Positions 31,956 through 39,927 of a DNA stretch of 62,062 nucleotides are shown piece after piece (the first letter of the stretch is position 1; each line of letters starts with the position of its first letter). Under the pieces are notes generated by a model that was given only the letters and a program-made list of their open reading frames with translations, made no database searches and had not been told where the DNA came from. Where the stretch lies: NCBI GenBank assembly GCA_021325135.1, contig JAJPHT010000003.1:1-62062 (forward strand), written 5' to 3'. This stretch comes from Pseudomonadota bacterium. GTDB taxonomy: Archaea > Thermoplasmatota > SW-10-69-26 > JACQPN01 > JAJPHT01. Made by a program: the position numbers and the translations under genes.

Positions 31956-32732
31956 ATGGTGGACGCGGCCTCCTTCCTCGCGCCGGCGAAGCTGCTGCAG
32001 GTCCTCGCGGTGGCGGCGATCGGCGTCTACACGTACCGGAAGGACATGCTCAACGCGGCCGGCGCGTTCACCGCGTTCACCATGGGCGCCCTCATCGTCC
32101 TGTTCACCAACTTCTGGTGGCTCCTCCTCCTTTTCGCGCTCCTGGGCCTGGGCAGCGCGGCCACGCGCTTCCGCTACGCCGAGAAGGAGGCGCGCAAGGT
32201 CAGCGAGAAGGCGGGCGGCCGCCGCAGCACGCGCAACGTCGTCGCCAACGGCGCGACGCCCGCCGTCCTCGCCGTCGCGGCGCCCTTCCTCGCGCAGGTG
32301 CTATCACCCAACGTGGCGGCCGTCGCCTACGTGAGCGCCATCGCCGTCGCCGCGGCCGACACGCTGGCCAGCGAGTTCGGCAGCCTCGCGACGCGCGTCT
32401 ACATGATCACCACGCTCAAGCAGGTCCCCGCGGGCGTGGACGGCGGCGTCTCGTTCCCCGGCCAGATGGCCGCCCTGGGCGGCGCCGCCATCGTGAGCGT
32501 GCTGGGCTGGCTCTTCCTGGGCGTCGCGACGCGCGGCCCCCTCTCCATGAGCCTCAACGCCTACACCCTCCTCATCCCCATCGCGTGCGGCTTCCTGGGC
32601 TGCCAGATCGACAGCGTCCTGGGCGCCACGCTGGAGGGGGGCGGCCTCTTCACCAAGGAGGAGACGAACCTCGTCTCCATCACGGCGGGCGCCGTCGTGG
32701 GGCTCGTCCTCGCGGCCCTGGCCGGCGCGTGA
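31956..32732 (+). CDS. DUF92 (TIGR00297) membrane protein
   Basis: 258 residues, six to seven transmembrane helices. The AADTLASEFGSLA signature, GGVSFPGQ segment and the C-terminal CQIDSVLGATLEG (the usual GALID...GA.LQ motif) are typical of DUF92. A plant member (VTE6) phosphorylates phytyl phosphate, so an isoprenoid-phosphate kinase role in membrane lipid metabolism is a reasonable inference. It follows eS1 by 18 bases and likely shares its transcript. Confidence 0.8.
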   Translation: MVDAASFLAPAKLLQVLAVAAIGVYTYRKDMLNAAGAFTAFTMGALIVLFTNFWWLLLLFALLGLGSAATRFRYAEKEARKVSEKAGGRRSTRNVVANGATPAVLAVAAPFLAQVLSPNVAAVAYVSAIAVAAADTLASEFGSLATRVYMITTLKQVPAGVDGGVSFPGQMAALGGAAIVSVLGWLFLGVATRGPLSMSLNAYTLLIPIACGFLGCQIDSVLGATLEGGGLFTKEETNLVSITAGAVVGLVLAALAGA

Positions 32733-32830
32733 GGCCGCGCCCCGGCTGACCGTTCGCGGCGAACGAACACGCCGTTCCGCCCCTCCGGGCAGGCGCCGGG
32801 TTATGCCCGCACACGGCCGGTCCTGCGGTC

Positions 32831-35089
32831 ATGACCCGCTCCCACGCCCCCCTCGCGGCCGCCCGCAAGGCCCTCTCCGCCCTCGTCGTCTCCAGCTTCC
32901 TCCTCTTCGCCTTCGCCCCCGCGCTCGCGAAGGGCACCGACGACACCCAGAACGGCCTGACGTGGCGCGGAGAATGGACGTCCAGCACCACGTACTCCCA
33001 GGGGGACATCGTGGGCTACCTCGGGTCCACCTTCATCGCCAAGGCGCGCAACACCAACGTCGTCCCCGCCACGCATCCGACCACGTGGGACCTCCTCGTG
33101 GCCATGGGCCCGCCTGGACCCGCAGGCCCGGCTGGCCCTGCTGGACCCGCCGGTCCGGCCGGGCCTGCGGGTCCCACGGGCCCGCAAGGTCCCGCGGGAG
33201 CGACCGGAGCCGTCGGCCCTGCCGGGCCCGCAGGTCCGGCCGGCCCCGCCGGAGCCACGGGCGCCACCGGACCCCAAGGGCCCCCCGGCCCCACGGGTGC
33301 CACCGGAGCGCCGGGCGCTCCAGGCGCGACGGGCCCGCAAGGTCCGCCCGGGCTCCAGGGAATCCCGGGCTCCCAGGGAGCGCCCGGCGCCCACGGCGCC
33401 GCCGGCGCGCAGGGCCCCCAGGGCGACAAGGGCGAGACGGGCGACGTGGGTCCGCAGGGCCCCGCCGGTCCGCAAGGCGACGCGGGCCCCGCGGGTCCTG
33501 CCGGCGCCGATGGCGCGACCGGGCCCCAGGGCCCCCAGGGAGACGTCGGTCCCGCAGGTCCGCAGGGCGACGTCGGACCCCAGGGGCCGAAGGGCGACAC
33601 GGGCGACACCGGCCCGATGGGTCCCCAGGGCGACGTCGGTCCGCAGGGGCCTCAGGGTGACATCGGCCCCGTGGGCCCCCAAGGCCCCGAGGGGCCCCAA
33701 GGTGAGACCGGACCTCAAGGCCCCGCCGGCGCCGATGGCGCCACGGGCCCCCAGGGTCCCGTCGGTCCCCAAGGCGAGACCGGCCCCGTGGGCCCGTCTG
33801 GGCCGCAGGGCGCCAAGGGCGACACCGGCGACGTGGGCCCGCAAGGCCCCGTCGGGCCCCAGGGTGAGGTCGGCCCCGTTGGTCCGAAGGGTGACACGGG
33901 CGACATGGGTCCCCAGGGCGAGGTCGGTCCAGTTGGCCCGCAGGGTCCCGCCGGGCCCCAGGGCGACACCGGCCCCCAGGGTCCGGCCGGCGCGGATGGC
34001 GCCACCGGCCCGATGGGCCCCGCGGGTCCTGCTGGACCCCAGGGTCCCCAGGGCGAGAAGGGCGACAAGGGTGACACCGGCGACGTGGGACCGCAAGGGC
34101 CCCAGGGCGAAGTCGGACCTGCCGGCCCCCAGGGCCCCGAAGGCCCCCAGGGCGAGACCGGTTCCCAGGGCCCCGTCGGCGCCGACGGCCCGATGGGTCC
34201 CATGGGTCCCCCCGGTCCGCAGGGCGACACGGGTCCTCAGGGCCCCCAGGGCGACACGGGTCCTCAGGGTCCCGCCGGAGCGGACGGTGCGACGGGCCCC
34301 ACGGGCCCCGCCGGTCCTGCTGGCCCCCAGGGCCCGGCCGGTCCCAAGGGCGACACGGGCGACGTGGGCCCTGCCGGTCCCCAAGGTCCGGCCGGCCCGG
34401 CGGGCGCGGACGGCGCGACCGGTCCCCAGGGCCCGGCTGGCCCGCAGGGTCCTGCCGGCCCCAAGGGTGACACCGGGGCGCAAGGCCCCGCGGGTCCCAC
34501 GGGTGCGACGGGCCCCCAGGGTCCGACCGGCCCGAAGGGCGACACGGGCGCCACCGGCGCAACGGGCCCCCAGGGCCCCGCAGGCGCGACGGGTCCCCAA
34601 GGTCCCGCTGGCCCCACCGGCGCGACGGGCGCGCAAGGCCCGGCCGGCGCCACGGGTGCGACGGGCCTCCAGGGTCCGACCGGCACGACGGGTGCAACGG
34701 GTCCGCAGGGTCCGACAGGTGCGACCGGCGCGACGGGCCCCAACTTCATCATGGGCTCCAGCGCCGGCAGCGTCGCGGCGGGCTCCACGGTGTTCACCGG
34801 CCTCTTCGGCCAGAGCGGGACGGAGGCCAACGCGCAGATGCTCATTCCCACGAGCATGTCGTTCGGCCACCTGACGTGCTTCGGCCCCAAGCCGACGGCG
34901 GGCAACTCGGATGTCTTCACCGTGATGAAGAACGGCACGGCGACGACCGCGACCTGCACCATCCCCAGCGGCGGGACGACCCCCGTGACCAGCGCGATCT
35001 CGCTCTCTCTGGGCACGGGCGACCAGATCGACGTCCGGGTCGCGAACGGCAACACGGCGGGTCCCGTCTACTGGTCGCTGGGCCCGTAG
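32831..35089 (+). CDS. Secreted collagen-like protein
   Basis: 752 residues: signal peptide (~1-33), a CBM5/12-like carbohydrate-binding module (~43-90; [17 protein letters not shown] ... W86), a Gly-X-Y domain at ~93-638 (about 181 triplets, mostly GPQ, GPA, GAT and GD-containing), and a ~115-residue C-terminal head. The head is beta-rich with two Cys and probably drives trimer registration as in bacterial collagen-like proteins. The N-terminal module may tether it to glycans. Lys/Asp-containing triplets ([16 protein letters not shown]) are charge-pair stabilisers. Confidence 0.9.
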   Translation: MTRSHAPLAAARKALSALVVSSFLLFAFAPALAKGTDDTQNGLTWRGEWTSSTTYSQGDIVGYLGSTFIAKARNTNVVPATHPTTWDLLVAMGPPGPAGPAGPAGPAGPAGPAGPTGPQGPAGATGAVGPAGPAGPAGPAGATGATGPQGPPGPTGATGAPGAPGATGPQGPPGLQGIPGSQGAPGAHGAAGAQGPQGDKGETGDVGPQGPAGPQGDAGPAGPAGADGATGPQGPQGDVGPAGPQGDVGPQGPKGDTGDTGPMGPQGDVGPQGPQGDIGPVGPQGPEGPQGETGPQGPAGADGATGPQGPVGPQGETGPVGPSGPQGAKGDTGDVGPQGPVGPQGEVGPVGPKGDTGDMGPQGEVGPVGPQGPAGPQGDTGPQGPAGADGATGPMGPAGPAGPQGPQGEKGDKGDTGDVGPQGPQGEVGPAGPQGPEGPQGETGSQGPVGADGPMGPMGPPGPQGDTGPQGPQGDTGPQGPAGADGATGPTGPAGPAGPQGPAGPKGDTGDVGPAGPQGPAGPAGADGATGPQGPAGPQGPAGPKGDTGAQGPAGPTGATGPQGPTGPKGDTGATGATGPQGPAGATGPQGPAGPTGATGAQGPAGATGATGLQGPTGTTGATGPQGPTGATGATGPNFIMGSSAGSVAAGSTVFTGLFGQSGTEANAQMLIPTSMSFGHLTCFGPKPTAGNSDVFTVMKNGTATTATCTIPSGGTTPVTSAISLSLGTGDQIDVRVANGNTAGPVYWSLGP

Positions 35090-35227
35090 GCGAATCGGCG
35101 GCGGGCGCGGAGCCATGCGCCCGCCAATCCCCTCTTTTTCGCATTTCCACCCCTGCCCGCGCTCGTGGGCGGGCGCTAGCTGATAACCTTCCGGGGGCGG
35201 AGAGGCACGTCGCTGGAGCCTGCCTCG

Positions 35228-36103
35228 ATGCGTCGCCGCGCCCTGCCCCTCGCCCTTCTTCCGATCCTCCTCGTCCTCGCCGGGTGCACGACGCGCGGCC
35301 CGGAGACGGCGGGGGGCCCCGCGGCGCCCGTGGAGTCCAACTCGACGGTGGCGCGCGGCGACCTGGCGTTCCCCGTCGTGTCGAGCGTCGACGGCGTGGC
35401 GCCCCCCGCGGCGGGGGACCTCACGGTGCGCGGCGCCAATGGCGTGACCGTCATGGCGGACTCGGCCAACGGCTCGCTGCGCGTCGGGCTCGGGCCCCTC
35501 GTCGCACCCGTGGGCGGCATCATCGCCTGCGGGTCGGCGTGCAACACGTCGCAGGCCAGCGCGGGCATGGTGGTCGCGGACGGGAGCCTCATCAGCCACC
35601 ACGACCTGGCGCTCAACGCGCTGGGGCCCGAGGGCGACTCGGTCGTCTACTTCTACGACCAGGGGCGCCAGAACGGCGAGTACCTCCAGTGGTCCGACGC
35701 GGCCGACCGCTTCCAGCTCTCCCACGACACGGAGATCCTGGGCGAGGCGCTGGCGCGCGGCCCCGTGGGGACCGTGAGCGCGGCGTCGGTGCCCAACGGC
35801 TCCTTCGTGTTCACGCCCGCGCTGGAGGGCAACGAGATGGCGGTCTACCTGCGCGGCTCCGCGACGCTGCAGGGGGGATCGGCGACGATATCATTCCCGC
35901 CGGAGTTCGCGGCGGTGGTGGGCGCGGGCGCGATCACGGCGCAGGCGACGCTCACGAGCCCCGCGCCTGCGCTCTACGTCAGCGAGAAGGCGAAGGACCA
36001 CCTCACCGTGCAGACGGTGGAGCCATTCAACGGCACGGCGACGTTCGACTACTTCGTCCAGGCGCCGAGGGCCGGCGGCGAGGCGTTCCACACGGTGCGC
36101 TAG
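35228..36103 (+). CDS. Surface lipoprotein with fibre-type C-terminal domain
   Basis: 291 residues. The signal ends in a lipobox (LVLAG-C20), so the protein is likely lipid-anchored. The C-terminal ~100 residues (GSATLQGGSATISFPPEFA ... LYVSEKAKDHLTVQ ... FDYFVQAPR) match the beta domain seen at the end of many phage-tail-fibre-like and surface-repeat proteins. The middle is beta-rich (coiled or trimer-like). Downstream of the collagen gene, so possibly a companion surface fibre. Confidence 0.65.
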   Translation: MRRRALPLALLPILLVLAGCTTRGPETAGGPAAPVESNSTVARGDLAFPVVSSVDGVAPPAAGDLTVRGANGVTVMADSANGSLRVGLGPLVAPVGGIIACGSACNTSQASAGMVVADGSLISHHDLALNALGPEGDSVVYFYDQGRQNGEYLQWSDAADRFQLSHDTEILGEALARGPVGTVSAASVPNGSFVFTPALEGNEMAVYLRGSATLQGGSATISFPPEFAAVVGAGAITAQATLTSPAPALYVSEKAKDHLTVQTVEPFNGTATFDYFVQAPRAGGEAFHTVR

Positions 36104-36144
36104 CGAGGCGAAAGCAGCTTCCAGTCCCCAGGAGACCCGTCATC

Positions 36145-36324
36145 ATGGCCCTGCAATACATGACGCGGAAGGTGGAGTTCACGGGCGCCTTCCAGCCGCA
36201 CCTGCCCGACGTGGACGCGATGCTCGACGAGGCCGCGCGCGGCGGCTGGCGCCTCGTCCAGATCCTCCCCTCCCTCAACGTAGGCACCTCCTGGGAGGCT
36301 CTCTTCGTCTTCATGCGGGAGTAG
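36145..36324 (+). CDS. DUF4177-like small protein
   Basis: 59 residues, with AGGAGA upstream of ATG 36145. The pattern KVEFTG ... LDEAARGGWRLVQILPS ... ALFVFMRE fits the short DUF4177 fold (beta-helix with a GW motif). Function unknown. Its end overlaps the convergent LanC gene by 14 bases. Confidence 0.6.
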   Translation: MALQYMTRKVEFTGAFQPHLPDVDAMLDEAARGGWRLVQILPSLNVGTSWEALFVFMRE

Positions 36325-37501
36325 GCAGCAGCGCCGTGGGGACGCGGGCGTCGTGCAGGCGCAGCAGCAGGTGGAGCACGCCCGCCGCGCCCACCATGAG
36401 GGGCGGGTGCAGGCCCCGCGCGGCGCCCGAGGGCCACGCGGCGAACTCGCCCCACCGCGCGACGGCCTCGCGCCCGTGGCGCGCGACGAGGAGCCGCATC
36501 TGCGCCTCGGCGCGTCCGCGCGCGTCTGCGTCGCCCAGGCCTTCGGCGATGGCCCACGCGCACTCCACCAGCCCGACGGTGCCGTGGCAGGGGTGCGCCT
36601 CGCGCCCGGCGTCCGCGAGGTCCGTCGCGAGCTTGCGCCGCGTGGCCGCCAGCGCGACGCGCGCCTCGTCTAGGAGGCGCGGGTCCCGCAGGTGCGGCCA
36701 CGCCTGCACCCGCGCGAGGCCGATGCCGGGCGCGCCGTGGCACCACGCCGTCGCGCACGGGTGGCGGCCCCCCTTGGGCTCCGCCTGGTAGTTGGGCCAG
36801 TTGCCCTCCTGCGCGTCGAAGCGGTCGCGCTCCCACTGGAAAAGCGCCAGCGCGCCCTCGCGGAAGCGCGGCTCGCCGGTGGCGCCGTGGAGCGCCGCCA
36901 GGGCCAGCGCGCCCCCCGACGCGCCGTGGCTGAGCCCCGTGAGCGTGGGCTTCCACGAGAGGAGCCCCTCCCCCAGCCGCCGCGCGAGGGGGAGCGCCTC
37001 GGGCGCGTCGTCCATGCCCAGGAGCGCCAGGATCGCGCCCGCGCTTCCGAAGATGATATCGTGCTCGGGCGGCTCGCCGGACTCCGCGAGGCGCGCCAGG
37101 ATCGCGCGAGCGGCCTCTGGGCGGCCCAGCTCGCGCGCGACGCACGCGACGCCCAGCGTGCCGCCGTAGACGCCGAAGCGCCAGTCGCTGCCCACCTTCC
37201 CCAGGGGCGTCGCGTCGGCGTCCCACGCGTGCGCGAGGGCGTGGGCGAGAGCGCCCTGCGCCGCGCGCTCGTGCGCGGCGTCGCCCGTCGCGCGCGCCAG
37301 GCGCCCCAGCGCGAGGGCGACGCCCGCCGTGCCGTTGTAGACGGAGGGGCCCAGGGTCTCCAGCGCCGCGACGGGCTCCGTGGGCACGCTCATGAGGTGC
37401 GGCACGCGGCGCGTGAGCCAGTTGCAGGCGTCGTCCGCCCACACGGCCTGCGCGGCGAGGGCGTCCCCGATGGCGGCGGCCTCGTCGAGCCACGCGCTCA
37501 C
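36311..37501 (-). CDS. LanC-type lanthipeptide cyclase
   Basis: 396 residues, GTG start at 37501 overlapping the lyase stop (GTGA). The zinc ligands of LanC are all visible: C254 in AWCHGAPG, C305-H306 in PCHGTVGL, and the catalytic H192 in GLSHGASG and D148 in HDIIFGSAG. The alpha,alpha-barrel G-x-x-G repeats (YNGTAGVAL, FGVYGGTLGVA, MVGAAGVLHL) are in place. LanC enzymes activate Cys thiols for addition to dehydroalanine or dehydrobutyrine. It is the last gene of a peptide-kinase-lyase-cyclase operon. Confidence 0.9.
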   Translation of the reverse strand: MSAWLDEAAAIGDALAAQAVWADDACNWLTRRVPHLMSVPTEPVAALETLGPSVYNGTAGVALALGRLARATGDAAHERAAQGALAHALAHAWDADATPLGKVGSDWRFGVYGGTLGVACVARELGRPEAARAILARLAESGEPPEHDIIFGSAGAILALLGMDDAPEALPLARRLGEGLLSWKPTLTGLSHGASGGALALAALHGATGEPRFREGALALFQWERDRFDAQEGNWPNYQAEPKGGRHPCATAWCHGAPGIGLARVQAWPHLRDPRLLDEARVALAATRRKLATDLADAGREAHPCHGTVGLVECAWAIAEGLGDADARGRAEAQMRLLVARHGREAVARWGEFAAWPSGAARGLHPPLMVGAAGVLHLLLRLHDARVPTALLPTPA

Positions 37502-38322
37502 GCGGGCACCTCCCAGCGCGCCGCGAGGAAGGGGTATTCGGCGCGCGAGCCGGGGCCGCGGTGCGGCGCGTCGAGGTCGAGCCCCGCGGCGCGGAAGCGG
37601 GCCTCCACCGCGAGGACGGGGTCGCCGCCCTCCCGCGCGTCCCAGAGGCCCTCCGCCAGGAGCGCGGCGCGGTGCGTGCCGAAGCTGTCCTCGCCTCCGG
37701 GGTCCTCCGCCACCGCGACGCCGGGCGCGAGGCGCAGCGCGAAGAGGGGCGTCGCGGGGCGCAGCCACGGCAGCAGATGGGCGTGGGCGCGCTCCAGCGC
37801 GGGGCGCGCGGCGTCCCAGGCGCCGGGAGGGAGATAGCACACGGCGCTGTCCGCTCGGCGGAAGGCCTGCGGGTCGTCCATGAGCTTCGCCTGGAACGGC
37901 ACGCCGGCAGATATCAATTCGCGAGGGAGGTGGCGCGTGAAGGGCGCGCCGCCCGCCGCGCAGAGGCTCCAGTAGACGCGGATGGAGCCCTCCTCCGGCG
38001 GAGGGCCCGCCAGGAGGTAGGCCCAGCCCCGCGACGCGTCCCGGCGCAGCGCGACGCCCTCGGGCACGACGCGGGCGAGGGCCGCGACGAACGCCGTCCG
38101 CAGGTGGACGTCGGGCACGTGCTGGTACGCGCCGCGCCCCTCGTCCTGGCGCGCGCCCACCGACGCGTAGAGCCGGCCCGCGGCGCGCGCGAGGGCGGGC
38201 GGGAGGCGCGCGAAGGGCGTGTCGGCGGGCTCGCCGCGCACCTCCTTGCCGTCCCAGAGGACGCGCTCGCCCTCGAAGCGCAGCCGCGCCGCGATGGCGC
38301 GGACCTCCTCGCGCGGCGTCAC
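37498..38322 (-). CDS. HopA1-family lyase (class V lanthipeptide-type)
   Basis: 274 residues, GTG start at 38322 overlapping the kinase stop. Family marks are VYWSL (116-120), VPFQAKLMDDP (141-151), RADSAVCYLP (156-165) and LAPGVAVAEDPGGEDSFGTHR in part (198-218). HopA1-type proteins pair with APH-type kinases in class V lanthipeptide and thioamitide pathways and eliminate phosphate from phospho-Ser/Thr. The family call is from motif memory and needs a profile search, but the operon context strongly supports it. Confidence 0.75.
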   Translation of the reverse strand: MTPREEVRAIAARLRFEGERVLWDGKEVRGEPADTPFARLPPALARAAGRLYASVGARQDEGRGAYQHVPDVHLRTAFVAALARVVPEGVALRRDASRGWAYLLAGPPPEEGSIRVYWSLCAAGGAPFTRHLPRELISAGVPFQAKLMDDPQAFRRADSAVCYLPPGAWDAARPALERAHAHLLPWLRPATPLFALRLAPGVAVAEDPGGEDSFGTHRAALLAEGLWDAREGGDPVLAVEARFRAAGLDLDAPHRGPGSRAEYPFLAARWEVPA

Positions 38323-39404
38323 GGCGCCACCCCGAACCACTCCGCCATGGCGCGTGCGGGGTCCTCGTGCCACCGGTCCGCCAGGTCCAGCGCGGCCAGC
38401 GCCACCCCCGGGATGCGCGGCTGCTGCTGGGTCAGCTCGAAGGCCTGGAGCAGGAGGTGGAAGGGGACGAGCGCCGCGACGCGCGGGAAGAGGGAGGGCT
38501 CGCCGTAGGCGCTCCAGAACGCGCGCCCCGCCTCGGGCCAGCCGAAGGGAATGCCGGCCTTCCCGCGGGCGTCCGCGAGGTCGCGGGCGCGCAGCGTCAT
38601 GGCCGAGAGCAGCCAGAAGCGGACGTGCTCGCCGAGGTAACAGGCGACGTCCCACGCGGGGTCGCCGACGCCCGCCATCTCCCAGTCGATGAGGCGCAGC
38701 ACCGGGCCGCCCTCGGGGTCCGCGCCCGGCGCCACGAGGAGGTTGTCCCACCGGACGTCGTGGTGGACGAGGCCCGGCTGCGCGCGCCACGCCTCCAGGA
38801 GCGGCGCGCGGGGGGCGTTGAAGAACGGCCTCCCGCGCAGCGCGTCGGCCAATTGCGCCATCGCCGCGCCTTCCACCTCCTCGGGCAGGCTCAGGGTCAG
38901 CGCGCCGGGCGGGCCGCGCGGGAGCGAGGGGAACGCGCCGGCGCGCGCGGCCTCCGCGCCGGCCCGGTGGACCCGCGCGAGGAGGCGGCCCGCCGCAGCG
39001 GCCGTCTCTGGCGGGAAGCGCGGGCGGCCCCCGGCGAGGTGGAGCTTCGTGAGCGTCGTCGCGGGGTGGACCAGCTCGGTCACGAGCACCGCGTCGGCCT
39101 CGTCGTCGGCGCGCCAGCGAGGCACGTCGCGACGCGCGGGCGCGAGGAGAGGGTGCTCCGCGAAGGCGCGCAGGGCGGCGGACTCCGCGGCGAGGGTGCG
39201 GCGGCCGCGCGCCTCGTCCTCGTCGCCCGCCTGCTTCACGAGGAGCCCCGCGGCGCCGGGGACGACGACGCGGAAGTTGCGGTTGCGGCGCGTGCGGTCG
39301 TGGACCTCCACCTTGCGGTGGACCGCGTCGGCGGGGGCCAGGAGCCCCCGGGAGAAGAGGTAGGCCGGCAGCGTCTCGAGGTCGAGGAGCGCGCGCCCGG
39401 CCAT
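38319..39404 (-). CDS. APH-type phosphotransferase (peptide kinase)
   Basis: 361 residues. Kinase-like APH fold: the ATP Lys is K57 (LLVKQAG), catalytic loop VHHDVRWDN (D216, N221), and metal site LIDWEMAG (D240). Such proteins often act on small molecules, but here the gene is fused by overlaps to a HopA1-like lyase and a LanC cyclase and follows a Ser/Thr/Cys-rich peptide, so it most likely phosphorylates that peptide. ATG at 39404 lies 7 bases after the peptide stop. Confidence 0.85.
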   Translation of the reverse strand: MAGRALLDLETLPAYLFSRGLLAPADAVHRKVEVHDRTRRNRNFRVVVPGAAGLLVKQAGDEDEARGRRTLAAESAALRAFAEHPLLAPARRDVPRWRADDEADAVLVTELVHPATTLTKLHLAGGRPRFPPETAAAAGRLLARVHRAGAEAARAGAFPSLPRGPPGALTLSLPEEVEGAAMAQLADALRGRPFFNAPRAPLLEAWRAQPGLVHHDVRWDNLLVAPGADPEGGPVLRLIDWEMAGVGDPAWDVACYLGEHVRFWLLSAMTLRARDLADARGKAGIPFGWPEAGRAFWSAYGEPSLFPRVAALVPFHLLLQAFELTQQQPRIPGVALAALDLADRWHEDPARAMAEWFGVAP

Positions 39405-39410
39405 GGTCGC

Positions 39411-39662
39411 TCAGTTGGCGAGGCAGCGGCCGTAGGACTGGACGATGCTCAGCGCGGGGATGGAGCAAACCGCGGTGCAGAACGCCACGGGCTGCTCCAT
39501 CTCCTGGGCGCGGCCGGGGATGCAGATGTTGAAGCTCAGCCGCGAGGGCATGAAGCTGCAGATCGCCGTGCACTGGGGTCCGGCCACGTTGTCCGGCATC
39601 TCGTCGTGGACGCGCGCGAAGGGCGTGGCCTCCAGGCGCTCGATGTCTTCGGGGGTCAGCAT
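39411..39662 (-). CDS. Candidate lanthipeptide precursor with duplicated core
   Basis: 83 residues from ATG at 39662. Residues 1-30 form an acidic, helical leader (LTPEDIERLEATPFARVHDE). The rest has six Cys (31, 35, 47, 62, 66, 80), six Ser and two Thr. Two halves repeat: CTAICSFMPSRLSFNIC (31-47) and CTAVCSIPALSIVQSYGRC (62-80), joined by a polar linker. No signal peptide is seen, so leader-guided modification before export is likely. An upstream in-frame extension to 39737 is possible. A TATA-like GTTTACGTT lies about 50 bases upstream. Confidence 0.75.
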   Translation of the reverse strand: MLTPEDIERLEATPFARVHDEMPDNVAGPQCTAICSFMPSRLSFNICIPGRAQEMEQPVAFCTAVCSIPALSIVQSYGRCLAN

Positions 39663-39927
39663 GGTTGCAAGCCTCTGCGCCGCAAGGGCGCGTCCGTGCG
39701 AGCGCGTGGCACGAACGTAAACCCGACGGCTGCGCAAGGGGCGGCCTGCCGGGACAGGTCCCCGCCTTCTTGATCTGTCAGTGATGGGGGCCGGTTACGG
39801 GGGGCGGGGCCACGGAGGCAGTCCCACGGGGGGCTCCCCCAGATGGGGGCATCAGGCATTCCCGCCAGGTGGGGATTTCGTGCGCCACCCCCGAACCGGG
39901 CAGGACCCGGATGGAGCGCGGAGCCGA

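Noticed and set aside
33033..34697. Long minus-strand ORFs opposite the collagen gene
   Set aside because: They are antisense readings of Gly-Pro triplets and have low-complexity Pro/Arg composition.
32831..35089. CRISPR-like or tandem DNA repeats
   Set aside because: The repeated 9-base units follow Gly-X-Y codons and are coding, without spacers.
34876..36143. Long plus-strand ORF that ends with the DUF4177-like peptide
   Set aside because: Only its last 59 codons look real; the rest is an out-of-frame shadow of the collagen and lipoprotein genes.
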